From: SG8-39 sp041558415
GTDB taxonomy: Bacteria; Pseudomonadota; Gammaproteobacteria; Burkholderiales; SG8-39
Length of the DNA: 64,000 bases
Assembly (NCBI GenBank): GCA_041558415.1
Contig: JBFFEY010000008.1
Span: forward strand, 1-64,000
Reading direction: 5' to 3'
The notes beneath the pieces were generated by a model that made no database searches, had not been told where the DNA came from, and saw only the letters and a program-made list of their open reading frames with translations. This document shows, piece by piece, positions 16,356 through 25,023 of the stretch (position 1 is its first letter; each line of letters opens with the position of its first letter). Both the position numbers and the translations under genes were made by a program.

Positions 16356-17750
16356 ATGAGCTACCCCGCCTCCGATCTGGTCATCGACCCGGTCCTCATC
16401 CGTCGCCACGACGTCAGCGGCCCGCGCTACACCTCGTACCCGACGGCAGACCGGTTCGTCGAAGCGTTCGGGGATGGGGAGTGCCGGCACTGGATTGCCA
16501 AGCGCAATATCGGTGGTATCACGCAGCCGCTGTCCGTGTACGTGCACATTCCGTTCTGCAACACGCTGTGCTACTACTGTGCGTGCAACAAGATCGTCAC
16601 CCGCGGCCACGCGAAGTCCTCGAAGTATATCAAGAGCCTCGGCAAGGAGATCGCGCGGGTTGGCGCGCTCCTCGGCGAGGATCGCCGCATCTGCCAGCTG
16701 CACTGGGGGGGCGGAACGCCGACCTTCCTCAACCGCGAGGAGATGACCGAGCTCGCCGGGCTGCTGCGCGCCCAGTTCGAGCCGGAACCGGACTACGAAT
16801 GCTCGATCGAGGTCGATCCGCGGCGCGTTGAGGCAGGGCGCATGGCCTTCCTCGCCGGGCTGGGATTCAATCGCGTCTCGATCGGGGTGCAGGACTTCGA
16901 CGCCGCGGTCCAGCAGGCGGTGCACCGCATTCAGAGCGAGGACGTGACGCGCCGTGTGATCACGGAGGCCCGCGCCAACGGCTTCCGCTCGGTGAACCTC
17001 GACCTGATCTACGGCCTGCCGATGCAGACGCTGGAGAGCTTTTCGGCGACGCTCGACAAGGTGCTCGATCTGGCGCCGGACCGCGTCGCCCTGTACAACT
17101 ATGCGCACCTGCCGCGCGTGTTCCGTCCGCAGCGCCGCATCCGCCAGGCCGAGCTGCCGGCGCCCGAGACCAAACTCGACATCCTGACGCTCGCCATCGG
17201 GCGCCTCACACGCGCAGGCTATCTTTACATCGGCATGGACCACTTCGCCAGGCCGGACGACGAGCTTGCGGTGGCACAGCGCCAGGGCCGGCTGCAACGC
17301 AACTTCCAGGGCTATTCGACGCACCCGGAGTGCGACCTCGTCGGGTTCGGTGTCTCGTCGATCAGCCGCATCGGGCCGACCTATTACCAGAACTACAAGA
17401 CGCTCGAGGAGTACGACGCGGCCCTAGAGGAGGGACGCCTGCCGGTCTGGCGCGGCATCGAGCTGACGCAAGATGACCTGCTGCGGCGCGCGGTGATCCA
17501 GGCGCTCGCCTGCCATTTCCGCCTCTCGATTGAATCGATCGAGGACGCCTACCTCGTCGACTTCAAGCAGTACTTCGCGCGCGAGCTGGAGGACCTGGCG
17601 CGCCTCGCGGACGAGGGGCTGGTCGAGCTGCAGCCCGACTGGATCGTGGTCACGCCGCGCGGCCGGCTGCTGGTGCGCGCGGTGTGCATGGTATTCGACA
17701 AGTACCTGCGCGCCACGCGCGAGCGCGAACGCTACTCGAAGGTCATCTAG
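16356..17750 (+). CDS. hemN: Oxygen-independent coproporphyrinogen III oxidase
   Basis: 464 residues, the usual HemN length. Radical-SAM cluster C68-x3-C72-x2-C75 (with C77 just after, as in HemN), then HWGGGTPTF and the family stretch SIGVQDFDAAVQ. It converts coproporphyrinogen III to protoporphyrinogen IX without O2 in the cytoplasm, supplying heme for low-oxygen cytochromes. FNR control is likely from the upstream site. The next gene starts 1 bp after its stop. Confidence 0.97.
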   Translation: MSYPASDLVIDPVLIRRHDVSGPRYTSYPTADRFVEAFGDGECRHWIAKRNIGGITQPLSVYVHIPFCNTLCYYCACNKIVTRGHAKSSKYIKSLGKEIARVGALLGEDRRICQLHWGGGTPTFLNREEMTELAGLLRAQFEPEPDYECSIEVDPRRVEAGRMAFLAGLGFNRVSIGVQDFDAAVQQAVHRIQSEDVTRRVITEARANGFRSVNLDLIYGLPMQTLESFSATLDKVLDLAPDRVALYNYAHLPRVFRPQRRIRQAELPAPETKLDILTLAIGRLTRAGYLYIGMDHFARPDDELAVAQRQGRLQRNFQGYSTHPECDLVGFGVSSISRIGPTYYQNYKTLEEYDAALEEGRLPVWRGIELTQDDLLRRAVIQALACHFRLSIESIEDAYLVDFKQYFARELEDLARLADEGLVELQPDWIVVTPRGRLLVRAVCMVFDKYLRATRERERYSKVI

Positions 17751-17751
17751 G

Positions 17752-18513
17752 GTGGAGGCGCTGGGCGCGGCGTACTGGGCATTGCCCGTGGCGATGCTCG
17801 TCACCGGTTTTCTGTCCGGCGTGCACTGCCTCGGAATGTGCGGCGGCATCGTGAGCGCGTTCGCTGTCTTCGGCCGCGGGGCGGGGCAAGCGACGCTCGC
17901 GCTGCAGCCGCGCGGACACGCCTTCGGGCGTGAGCTCGCGCGCCAGCTCGCCTTCAACGCGGGGCGCATCGGCAGCTACGCCCTCGCCGGTGCGATCGCC
18001 GGGGCGCTGGGTGGTGCGGGTGCGACGGTCGTGGGCGCGCTCCCCTGGCAGGTTGCGCTCTACGTGCTCGCCAACCTGATGCTGGTCCTGGTCGGGCTCT
18101 ACCTCGCCGGGGCAAGCGCCTGGCTCGGGCGCATCGAGGCGCTCGGCGCGCCGCTGTGGCGGCGCCTGCAGCCGCTTGCGGCCCGGCTGCTGCCGGCGCG
18201 CACGCTGCCGCAGAGCGTCCTCGCCGGACTGGTCTGGGGCTGGATTCCCTGTGGTCTGGTATACGCCGCGCTCGCGGTCGCCGCGCTTGCCGGCAGCGCC
18301 GAGCGCGGCGCGCTCGCCATGGTCGCCTTCGGCCTGGGCACGCTGCCCAACCTGCTCGCCGCTGGCCTCGCCGCCGCACGGCTGCGGGCCTTCGCCACGC
18401 GACGCGGCGTGCGCCTGGTGGCGGGGGGCGTGGTGCTCGGCTTCGGCGTTTTCGGGCTCGTCAACGCGACGAGCGTCGCCGAGGGGATCCGCAGCGGCGT
18501 TCTGGGCTTCTGA
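17752..18513 (+). CDS. TauE/SafE-like (DUF2-type, UreH-like) membrane protein
   Basis: 253 residues from a GTG start right behind hemN. About six hydrophobic segments, with the family motif SGVHCLGMCGGIVSAF near the N-terminus (His/Cys/Met-rich, suited to metals) and a second WGWIPCGLVYAAL repeat-like motif. Families of this type sit next to cbb3 genes in many bacteria and have been linked to copper supply. Here it is in the hemN unit next to cco and fnr, so a role in metal or thiol handling for cbb3 is inferred, not shown. Confidence 0.8.
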   Translation: MEALGAAYWALPVAMLVTGFLSGVHCLGMCGGIVSAFAVFGRGAGQATLALQPRGHAFGRELARQLAFNAGRIGSYALAGAIAGALGGAGATVVGALPWQVALYVLANLMLVLVGLYLAGASAWLGRIEALGAPLWRRLQPLAARLLPARTLPQSVLAGLVWGWIPCGLVYAALAVAALAGSAERGALAMVAFGLGTLPNLLAAGLAAARLRAFATRRGVRLVAGGVVLGFGVFGLVNATSVAEGIRSGVLGF

Positions 18514-18520
18514 ACGCGCC

Positions 18521-19444
18521 TCAGGCGAGGTGGGCGCGCGGATCGAATGGCGATGCGTCGCGCAGCTGCTCGTAGAGCTCGCGCTCGCGCGCCGACAGCG
18601 TCGCCGGCAGTGCGATGCTCAACACCGCGTACAGGTCGCCCGCGCCGCCCTCGGGCTTCGGCAACCCCCGGCCGCTCAGGCGCAGGCGCTGGCCGGACTT
18701 CGAGCCGGGCGGAATTTTCAAAGTCACGCGCGCGTCGAGCGTCGGAATCTCGACCGCCGCGCCGAGCGCGGCCTCCCACGGCGCGAGCGGCACGTCGATC
18801 CTCAGGTCATGCCCTTCGGCGCGAAAGCGCGGGTGCGGGCGCAGCTGCACGCTGAGGTACAGGTCGCCCGCGGGGCCGCCTGCGGCGCCCGGTCTGCCTT
18901 TGCCGCGCAGCCGCAGGCGCTGGCCGTCGGTGGTGCCGCGCGGAATGCGCACGCGTACCGGCTGCGCACCGACGTTCAGCGTCGTCTCCGCGCCGCGCGC
19001 GACATCCTCGAGGGCAAGCTGCACGCTGGCTTCGACATCGTCGCCGCGGCGGGGCCCGGCGCGCCGGCCGCGGCTGCCGAAGCCCTGAAAGCCGCGCGCG
19101 CCGCCCGGTCCAGCGAAGCCGCCGAACGAGGCGAACAGGTCGCCGAGATCGACGCCGCCCATGTGTCCGCCGCCGTGCACGTGAAAGCGGTCGAACCAGT
19201 CGGGCGGCGGGCGGAACTGCTCGCCGCTGCGATGCGCGCCCAGGCCGTCGTAGGCCGCGCGTTTTTTCGGATCCCTGAGCGTTTCGTAGGCCTCGGCGAT
19301 TTCCTTGAACTGCGCCTCGGCATCCTTTTCCGTGGAGACGTCGGGGTGGTACTTGCGCGCCAGCCGGCGGTAAGACTTCTTGATGTCCTCGTCGCTCGCG
19401 CCACGCGCGACGCCGAGGATCTGGTAGTAGTCCTTGTACTTCAT
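18521..19444 (-). CDS. cbpA: DnaJ-type co-chaperone CbpA
   Basis: 307 residues: N-terminal J-domain (residues 1-70) with the HPD motif in RKYHPDVSTEKDAEAQF, a Gly/Phe-rich linker (about 85-130), then two beta-sandwich substrate-binding domains of the DnaJ C-terminal type. It lacks the DnaJ zinc-finger cysteines, which marks it as CbpA rather than DnaJ. It stimulates DnaK. Usually paired with the modulator gene cbpM, which is not seen here. Confidence 0.93.
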   Translation of the reverse strand: MKYKDYYQILGVARGASDEDIKKSYRRLARKYHPDVSTEKDAEAQFKEIAEAYETLRDPKKRAAYDGLGAHRSGEQFRPPPDWFDRFHVHGGGHMGGVDLGDLFASFGGFAGPGGARGFQGFGSRGRRAGPRRGDDVEASVQLALEDVARGAETTLNVGAQPVRVRIPRGTTDGQRLRLRGKGRPGAAGGPAGDLYLSVQLRPHPRFRAEGHDLRIDVPLAPWEAALGAAVEIPTLDARVTLKIPPGSKSGQRLRLSGRGLPKPEGGAGDLYAVLSIALPATLSARERELYEQLRDASPFDPRAHLA

Positions 19445-19525
19445 GCCCCGACAAGTGTAGCCGGGGCGGCGCGCGGCGTGCGCGCTGCGCGCGCGCGGCT
19501 GGCTGCGTCGGGCTGATCGGCCGCG

Positions 19526-19930
19526 CTAGCGGCTGGGCGTGCCGTCGGCGCCCGGCGCGTGCTCGAAGCGCGCCTGGCAGGCGACGCAGCGCGTCGCCGT
19601 GGGCATGGCCTCTAGCCGCACGTAGGGGATGTCGGCACCGCAGTCGGCGCACACGCCGAACTCGGGCGTGTGCAGCCGCACGCGCGCAGCGAGCATGTCG
19701 CGCAGCGCGGCAGCTTCGCGCTCGAGCGCGGCGGTCGCGAGCGCGTTTTCGAGCGCCGCGGTCGGCGCGTCGCTCGACGACTCGATTTCCCTGGCAGCGT
19801 CGGCCGCCATGTCGCCTCCCCCTTTGCGCAAAACCTCCGCGATCTCGGCGCGCAGGCTCGTGATCCGCTCGTGCATCAGCGCGTCAAGGTGCTCGCGCTG
19901 CTCGATCGTCAGGTAGTGGTAATGCTGCAT
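19526..19930 (-). CDS. TraR/DksA-family zinc-finger protein
   Basis: 134 residues. Coiled-coil-like N-terminal part (residues about 5-80, rich in Glu/Ala/Leu) and a C-terminal zinc finger C-AD-C ... C-VA-C (CADCG, CVACQ). DksA-type proteins bind the RNA polymerase secondary channel. The DksA coiled-coil tip acids (DxxDxA) are not clearly present, so it may be a DksA paralogue with a changed role. It follows uspA by 4 bp and shares its FNR-type promoter. Confidence 0.85.
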   Translation of the reverse strand: MQHYHYLTIEQREHLDALMHERITSLRAEIAEVLRKGGGDMAADAAREIESSSDAPTAALENALATAALEREAAALRDMLAARVRLHTPEFGVCADCGADIPYVRLEAMPTATRCVACQARFEHAPGADGTPSR

Positions 19931-19934
19931 GCGA

Positions 19935-20381
19935 CTAGCGGCAGACCAGCACCGGCACCTTCGAGTGCGTCAGGACCTTGGTGGTTTCGCTGCCGAGGAT
20001 CAGTCCGGTCAGCCCGCGCCGGCCATGACTGGCCATCACGATGAGGTCGCACTTGCGCGCGCGCGCGGTGCGGGTGATGCCTTCCCAGGCCTGGTCCTTG
20101 GTCACCCAGGTCGTCTTGCAGGGCACGCCGGCAACCTGTGCCGCGATCTCCACGGCGGCGAGTGCCTTCTTCGCTTCCTTCTCGGCGAGGTCTTTGTAGC
20201 GCTTCGGCGTCACTTCGGGCACGTACACCGCCGCCTCTCCGTACATCGGCGGCACGTACGGCGGGATCACGTAGACGCCGGTCAATTTCGCGCCGAGCTT
20301 CTTCGCCAGCGCCGCCGCGGCCTTTACCGCCTTGGCTGACAGGCGCGAGCCGTCCGTCGGAACCAGGATGTGCTTGTACAT
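19935..20381 (-). CDS. Universal stress protein (UspA family)
   Basis: 148 residues, one Usp domain. Start MYKHILVPTDGS and the ATP-binding motif GRRGLTGLILGSET are the signature of ATP-binding Usp proteins. An upstream AGGAGAGGAG supports the ATG. An FNR-type site lies 89 bp upstream, so it is probably induced at low oxygen together with the DksA-like gene. Confidence 0.95.
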   Translation of the reverse strand: MYKHILVPTDGSRLSAKAVKAAAALAKKLGAKLTGVYVIPPYVPPMYGEAAVYVPEVTPKRYKDLAEKEAKKALAAVEIAAQVAGVPCKTTWVTKDQAWEGITRTARARKCDLIVMASHGRRGLTGLILGSETTKVLTHSKVPVLVCR

Positions 20382-20463
20382 GGACTCCTCTCCTTGCCGC
20401 CGGCCCTTGCCGGCGCAGCGTTAGGTCTTTGCGCTTAGCCTAAACAGGGGCGCCCCCCTGCGC

Positions 20464-20477
20464 TTGACGCAGGTCAA
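20464..20477. promoter_or_regulatory. FNR-type operator upstream of uspA
   Basis: TTGACGCAGGTCAA is a near-perfect palindrome with the local consensus TTGAY-N4-GTCAA, about 89 bp before the uspA ATG. Confidence 0.75.
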
Positions 20478-20517
20478 AGGCACGGGCCATGCCGTTCGCG
20501 CCCGCGGCCGGATGGGG

Positions 20518-21234
20518 CTAGCGCGTCTTGAGGCCGTTGCGCGCGAGTTCGGCCAGGCCGGTGCTGTCGCGCAGGGTGATCTCGCGCCGCGCCACCGTGA
20601 TGAGCCCGAGCTGAGCGAGCTCTCGCAGTAGGCGCGAGAAGGTTTCCTTGGTGACGCCGAGATGCGAGGCGATCACGGTTTTGGTCGTCGGCAGACGCAC
20701 ACGCGCCACGCCGTCCTCACCGGTCTCGGCGTGCGCGTCAAGGTAGGCTGCCACGCGCTGCAGGCCGCCGCGCAGGCTGGAAGCCTCGACGTCTGCGACG
20801 AGCGCGTGCATGCGTTGGCTGAGACTCGCAATCAGGCTGCGGGCGAAACGCGGATCGCGCTCGAGCAGCGCGAACACCGGCTCTGCCGGAAGCTGGACGA
20901 GCAGGCTATCCGCGAGCGCGATCGCGTCCACCGGGCAGGGTTTCTCGAGAAACATCACGGCCTCGCCGAACGTCTCTCCCGGTCCGACCAGGCGCAGCAC
21001 CTTCTCTTCCCCGGCATCCGTGCGTAGCGCCAGCTTCACCATGCCGTAGCCGACGGCGTAGAAACCGGTCACCGGATCGCCGCGCCGGATCACGGCCGTG
21101 CCGCGATGCACATGCTGCGAGCGCGCATGACGCGCGAGCTCGGCGAGGCTTTGACGCGGGGCCGAGCGAAACATCGGCAGGTTGGCGATCACGCCTTCCA
21201 GCATCGCTGGCCCACGCCGCGTCTCCGACTGCAT
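20518..21234 (-). CDS. Crp/Fnr-family regulator, Dnr/NnrR-like
   Basis: 238 residues: a cyclic-nucleotide-type beta-roll, a dimer helix and a winged helix with TKTVIASHLGVTKETFSRLL, which keeps the E..SR residues for FNR-like sites. It lacks the N-terminal FNR cysteines, so it does not carry a 4Fe-4S cluster of the FNR type. Regulators of this type (Dnr, NnrR) respond to nitric oxide or to redox. It is divergent from the flavin oxidoreductase with an FNR/Dnr-type site between. An ATG 30 bp downstream (MLEGVIAN) is also possible. Confidence 0.85.
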   Translation of the reverse strand: MQSETRRGPAMLEGVIANLPMFRSAPRQSLAELARHARSQHVHRGTAVIRRGDPVTGFYAVGYGMVKLALRTDAGEEKVLRLVGPGETFGEAVMFLEKPCPVDAIALADSLLVQLPAEPVFALLERDPRFARSLIASLSQRMHALVADVEASSLRGGLQRVAAYLDAHAETGEDGVARVRLPTTKTVIASHLGVTKETFSRLLRELAQLGLITVARREITLRDSTGLAELARNGLKTR

Positions 21235-21291
21235 GTCCGTGTCGATCGCTTCCGGTTGAGGGGGTTGTATGCCTCGCGGGGCCGATCGAAA

Positions 21292-21305
21292 TTGAGATGG
21301 ATCAA
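21292..21305. promoter_or_regulatory. FNR/Dnr-type operator between dnr-like gene and flavin oxidoreductase
   Basis: TTGAGATGGATCAA matches TTGAT-N4-ATCAA at nine of ten positions. It is 64 bp upstream of the dnr-like start and about 111 bp upstream of the divergent gene. Confidence 0.6.
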
Positions 21306-21409
21306 CTTCTTTCGGGCGCGCGGGTCTGACCTGGGCTTATTCAAGGTCAAAGACCCCCGCAGCGACGCCGGTTACTGTGCGCCATTGACTCCGCTTCGAG
21401 CCGGCTCTG

Positions 21410-22561
21410 ATGCAGGACAGCTTTTCGATCCGCGGCAAGCAGGCGCTGGCATTGGTGCAGGGCGGCATGGGCGTCGGCATCTCGGCGCACCGCCTTGCCG
21501 GCAGCGTGGCGTACGCGGGCGGCGTCGGCACGGTCTCGAGCGTCGACCTGCGCCGGCACCACCCCGATTTGATGCGCGCCACCGGGCGCAGCCGCGACAA
21601 GGCGGCGATCGAAAGCGCCAACCTCGTTGCGCTCGACCGCGAGATCCGCGCCGCGCGCGCGCTCGCGCGCGGCAACGGCCTCATTGCGGTCAACGTCATG
21701 CGGGCGGTTTCGCAGTACGCGGACTACGTGCGCCAGTCCTGTGCGAGCGGCGCCGATGCGATCGTCGTCGGCGCCGGTCTGGCGCTCGACCTGCCGGAGC
21801 TGACCCAGGACTGGCCCGACGTGGCGCTGGTGCCGATCGTTTCCGAGGCGCGCGCAGCAGCGCTCATCCTGCGTCGCTGGCTGCGGCGCGGCCGCGCGCC
21901 CGATGCGATCGTGATCGAGCACCCGCGCTATGCCGGCGGCCACCTCGGTGCGGCGCGGCTTGACGAGGTGGGCGATGCGCGCTTCGACTTCGAGCGCGTG
22001 CTGCCCGAGGTCCGCAGCGCGCTGCACGCGGCGGGGCTCGACGCCGATGCCATCCCGCTCATTGCGGCGGGTGGCATCAATTCGCCGGCGCGCATCGCCG
22101 CCGCGCGAGCCGCCGGCGCCGCGGCGGTGCAGGTCGGCACGCCGTTTGCCGTGACCGCCGAGTGCGATGCCCATCCGAATTTCAAGCGCGTGCTCGCCGA
22201 GGCGAAGCACGAGGACATTGCGGTGTTCATGAGCGTTGCCGGGCTGCCGGCGCGTGCCGTACGCACGCCTTGGCTTGCCGCCTACCTGGAAAAGGAAAGC
22301 CTGCTGCAGCGCCGCGCCAAGCCGCGCCGCCAGTGCACGCTCGCCTGGGACTGCCTCGCGCAGTGCGGGCTGCGCGACGGCCTGCCGCGCGCCGGGCAGT
22401 TCTGCATCGATCATCACCTCGCGGCGGCGCTGCGCGGCGACATCGAGCGGGGCCTTTTCTTCCGCGGTTCGGAAGCGCTGCCCTTCGGCGCCGAGATCCG
22501 CAGCGTGCGCGAGCTGTTCGACCATTTGCTCGAACGCCAGGCGCTCGCCGCGGCCGCTTGA
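21410..22561 (+). CDS. NAD(P)H-dependent flavin oxidoreductase (nitronate monooxygenase family)
   Basis: 383 residues. TIM-barrel FMN-binding family: VQGGMGVGISAHRLAG at the start, and IPLIAAGGINSPARIAAARAAG (split: IPLIAAGGIN and PARIAAA), VQVGTPF for phosphate and flavin binding. Members oxidise nitronates or act as enoyl reductases; exact reaction unknown. A four-cysteine patch lies near the end: C309, C315, C319, C332. Divergent from the Dnr-like regulator, which suggests a part in nitrogen-oxide or redox stress. Confidence 0.85.
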   Translation: MQDSFSIRGKQALALVQGGMGVGISAHRLAGSVAYAGGVGTVSSVDLRRHHPDLMRATGRSRDKAAIESANLVALDREIRAARALARGNGLIAVNVMRAVSQYADYVRQSCASGADAIVVGAGLALDLPELTQDWPDVALVPIVSEARAAALILRRWLRRGRAPDAIVIEHPRYAGGHLGAARLDEVGDARFDFERVLPEVRSALHAAGLDADAIPLIAAGGINSPARIAAARAAGAAAVQVGTPFAVTAECDAHPNFKRVLAEAKHEDIAVFMSVAGLPARAVRTPWLAAYLEKESLLQRRAKPRRQCTLAWDCLAQCGLRDGLPRAGQFCIDHHLAAALRGDIERGLFFRGSEALPFGAEIRSVRELFDHLLERQALAAAA

Positions 22562-22593
22562 CAGCCGCCGCTGCATTGCGGGATGTTGTTCGC

Positions 22594-23055
22594 ATGCTTC
22601 GACGCTTTCTAGGCGTGTTGCTCGCACTGTGGGCGCCGCTCGCGCTCGCGCAGGCGCCGCTGGTGCAGGCGCAGGGCAAGGTGCGCTACGTCAGTGGCGG
22701 CATCGGTGTCGGCGAGCGCCTCGAGCTGGCGGCAATGCACGCCGAATTCAACGTGCACATGACCTTCGCCGTGAGGCGCGCGGGCAATTACCTCGCCGAC
22801 GTGGCGGTGCGCGTCGAAGACGCGAGTGGGCGGGCGTTGCTCGACGCGCTGAGCGACGGCCCCTGGCTGTACGCGCGGCTCGCCCCTGGGCGCTACCGGC
22901 TGCGCGCCGCGTACGCCGGCGTCGAGCAGACGCGGGCATTCCAGGTGCGCGCCGGAGGCCACACCGAGCTCTACCTGTACTGGGACGACCCCTCGGCGCA
23001 CGAGCGACACGGCACGAACGCCGCCGGCAGCGTGCCCGCCGAACGGCGACAATAG
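22594..23055 (+). CDS. Secreted protein with carboxypeptidase-regulatory-like fold
   Basis: 153 residues with a signal peptide (MLRRFLGVLLALWAPLALAQA). The mature part, including LAPGRYRLRAAYAGVEQTRAFQVRAG (only the short forms LAPGRYRL and RAFQVRAG are diagnostic), resembles the Ig-like carboxypeptidase-regulatory fold. No enzymatic motif. Function unknown; periplasmic location inferred. Confidence 0.7.
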   Translation: MLRRFLGVLLALWAPLALAQAPLVQAQGKVRYVSGGIGVGERLELAAMHAEFNVHMTFAVRRAGNYLADVAVRVEDASGRALLDALSDGPWLYARLAPGRYRLRAAYAGVEQTRAFQVRAGGHTELYLYWDDPSAHERHGTNAAGSVPAERRQ

Positions 23056-23101
23056 CCGCCGCGCGTCGCAGACGCCGGCGGCGCGTAGCGCCTGCCCCGC
23101 G

Positions 23102-23506
23102 ATGTCGCCCACTGCCTATCTCGTCGCCAAGTCGATTCACGTCGGCTGCGTCGTCGTCAGCCTCGCCGGCTTCGGCGCGCGCGGTCTGCTGATGCTCGCC
23201 GGTTCGCCCTGGCTGTCGGCGCGCTTCGTGCGCGTGGCGCCGCACGTGGTCGACAGCCTGCTGCTGGCGAGCGCGCTGTGGCTCGCCTGGCTGCTCGGGC
23301 AGTACCCGTTCGTTGACGCCTGGCTGACGGCCAAGGTGCTGGGATTGCTGGCCTATATCGGCTTCGGCATGGTGGCGCTGCGGCGCGGGCGTACCCGGGG
23401 CGTGCGCATTGCCGCCCTCGCCGGTGCGCTGGCGGCGGCGGGTTACGTCGTCGCGGTGGCGCTGACCCGGGACCCGCGCGGGCCGCTCGTCTGGCTGGGC
23501 GTTTAG
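23102..23506 (+). CDS. SirB2-family membrane protein
   Basis: 134 residues with four hydrophobic segments; MSPTAYLVAKSIHVGCVVVS and LLLASALWLAWLLGQYPF match the SirB family of small membrane proteins. The family name comes from a Salmonella locus; its molecular function is not known. Stands alone between the secreted protein and the HMA protein. Confidence 0.75.
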   Translation: MSPTAYLVAKSIHVGCVVVSLAGFGARGLLMLAGSPWLSARFVRVAPHVVDSLLLASALWLAWLLGQYPFVDAWLTAKVLGLLAYIGFGMVALRRGRTRGVRIAALAGALAAAGYVVAVALTRDPRGPLVWLGV

Positions 23507-23606
23507 CCGGCGGCGCGCCCCGTCCGCGCTCCCCGGGAGGCCGCAAGTTCAGGCAGAATTTGCGTTTCCGCACGACGCAAGCAGGCGAGGCGCATCGAGG
23601 ACGGCC

Positions 23607-23813
23607 ATGGAAACCGTGGAATTCAAGGTGGAAGGTTTGCACTGCGACGGCTGCGTGAAAAGCGTGACGCGCATGCTGAACGGCGTCGCGGGTGTCGAAA
23701 AGGTCGATGTGTCGCTCGCCGAAGGCAAGGCGAGCGTGCAGTTCGATCCCGCGAAAGCCGGGCTTCCGGAATTCAAGCGAGCCGTCGAGCGCGCAGGCTT
23801 CAAGTGCCCCTGA
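23607..23813 (+). CDS. Heavy-metal-associated (HMA) domain protein, CopZ-like
   Basis: 68 residues, a single HMA domain with the metal-binding motif GLHCDGC (C13, C16). Such proteins bind Cu(I) or other soft metals in the cytoplasm and pass them to P-type ATPases. Its stop overlaps the start of the RND adaptor gene by 10 bp, so it is co-translated with an efflux system; no ATPase gene is next to it. Confidence 0.88.
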   Translation: METVEFKVEGLHCDGCVKSVTRMLNGVAGVEKVDVSLAEGKASVQFDPAKAGLPEFKRAVERAGFKCP

Positions 23814-24946
23814 TCGCCGGCGCGTGCCGGCGCCCATGGGCGGCGGCGCTCGCCGCGCTGATCTGCGCGAGCGCACTTGCTGCGGACCCCGCCGACAAGG
23901 CCAAACCGCGGGAGGCCGGCAAGGCAGCGGCGCAGAAACCCGCCGCCGCCAAGCCCTTCCCGCCGACACCGGTGCGCGCGGCGCGCGCCAGGGCCGCGCC
24001 CGCGGTCGACGAAACGCGTGCGGTCGGCAGCCTGCGCGCCGACGAGTCGGTGATGATCCGCCCGGAAATCGCCGGCCGCGTGGCGCGCATTGCCTTCGCC
24101 GAAGGCCAACGCGTGCAGCGCGGCGAGCTGCTGGTGGCGCTGGACGACGCGGAGTACCGCGCGCTCGTCGCGTCGGCGGCGACACAGGCCAAGCTCGACG
24201 CCCAGCGCCTGGCACGCGCAGAGGATCTCTACAAGAAGAAGTTCATCAGCAGCCAGGCGCTCGACGAGCAGCGCGCGAACTACGCGCGCTCGCTCGCCAA
24301 GCAGCGCGAGGACGAGGCGAAGCTCGCCAAGACGCAGGTGTACGCCCCGTTTGCCGGGATCGCCGGGCTGCGCCAGGTGAGCGAAGGCGCCTTCGTCGCC
24401 GCCGGCACCGACATCGCGCGGCTCGACAAGATCGACGTCATCAAGCTGGACTTCCGCGTGCCCGAGGTCTTTCTCGGACGGCTCGCGGCGGGGCAGCCGC
24501 TGCGCATCGCGGTCGACGCCTATGCCGAAGCGGACTTCAGCGGCCAGATCTACGCCATCGAGCCCGCGGTCGACGAGCAGACGCGCACCGTGCTGGTGCG
24601 CGCGCGGGTCGGCAATCCCGAGCTGCAGCTGCGCCCGGGCATGTTTGCGCGCGTCAACCTCCAGCTCGGCGTGCGCGAGCAGGCGGTCTGGGTGCCGGAG
24701 GAGGCCATCGTGCCGCGCGGGCGCGAAAGCTACCTGTTCCGCGTCGTCAATGGCAAGGCAGAGGAGGTGCGCGTGCGCACCGGTGCGCGCAAGGTCGGCG
24801 AAGTCGAGATCGTCGATGGCGTCGCGGCGGGCGACCTGGTCGTCACCGAGGGCAACCATCGCCTGCGCCCGGGCGCCGCGGTCGCGGTGACCGGTAGCGG
24901 CGCGCCGCCCAAGCCGAAGGCGGAGGCGCCGGCGGGGAAGGGCTGA
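23804..24946 (+). CDS. RND efflux periplasmic adaptor (membrane fusion protein)
   Basis: 380 residues with an N-terminal signal segment (about residues 12-27, ALAALICASALAA) and the adaptor domains: barrel-sandwich (PEIAGRVARIAFAEGQRV, shown here as GRVARIAFAEGQRV), alpha-hairpin (about 95-175), beta-barrel and membrane-proximal parts. It bridges the inner-membrane pump with an outer-membrane channel. Directly upstream of the pump gene. No TolC-type gene is in the window. Confidence 0.93.
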   Translation: MPLIAGACRRPWAAALAALICASALAADPADKAKPREAGKAAAQKPAAAKPFPPTPVRAARARAAPAVDETRAVGSLRADESVMIRPEIAGRVARIAFAEGQRVQRGELLVALDDAEYRALVASAATQAKLDAQRLARAEDLYKKKFISSQALDEQRANYARSLAKQREDEAKLAKTQVYAPFAGIAGLRQVSEGAFVAAGTDIARLDKIDVIKLDFRVPEVFLGRLAAGQPLRIAVDAYAEADFSGQIYAIEPAVDEQTRTVLVRARVGNPELQLRPGMFARVNLQLGVREQAVWVPEEAIVPRGRESYLFRVVNGKAEEVRVRTGARKVGEVEIVDGVAAGDLVVTEGNHRLRPGAAVAVTGSGAPPKPKAEAPAGKG

Positions 24947-25023
24947 GCCTCGTCCGCGCACGGCGGGCGTTGACCCGGTCCCCGATCGTGCGCCGCCGTC
25001 GATCTAGCCTCGAGCACATCTAG

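Noticed and set aside
21337..21350. Second FNR site TTATTCAAGGTCAA near the flavin oxidoreductase
   Set aside because: Only the right half matches; the left half has three mismatches.
23607..23813. Copper operon with the RND genes
   Set aside because: One HMA protein is not enough to assign the pump to copper; its relay residues are of the HAE type.
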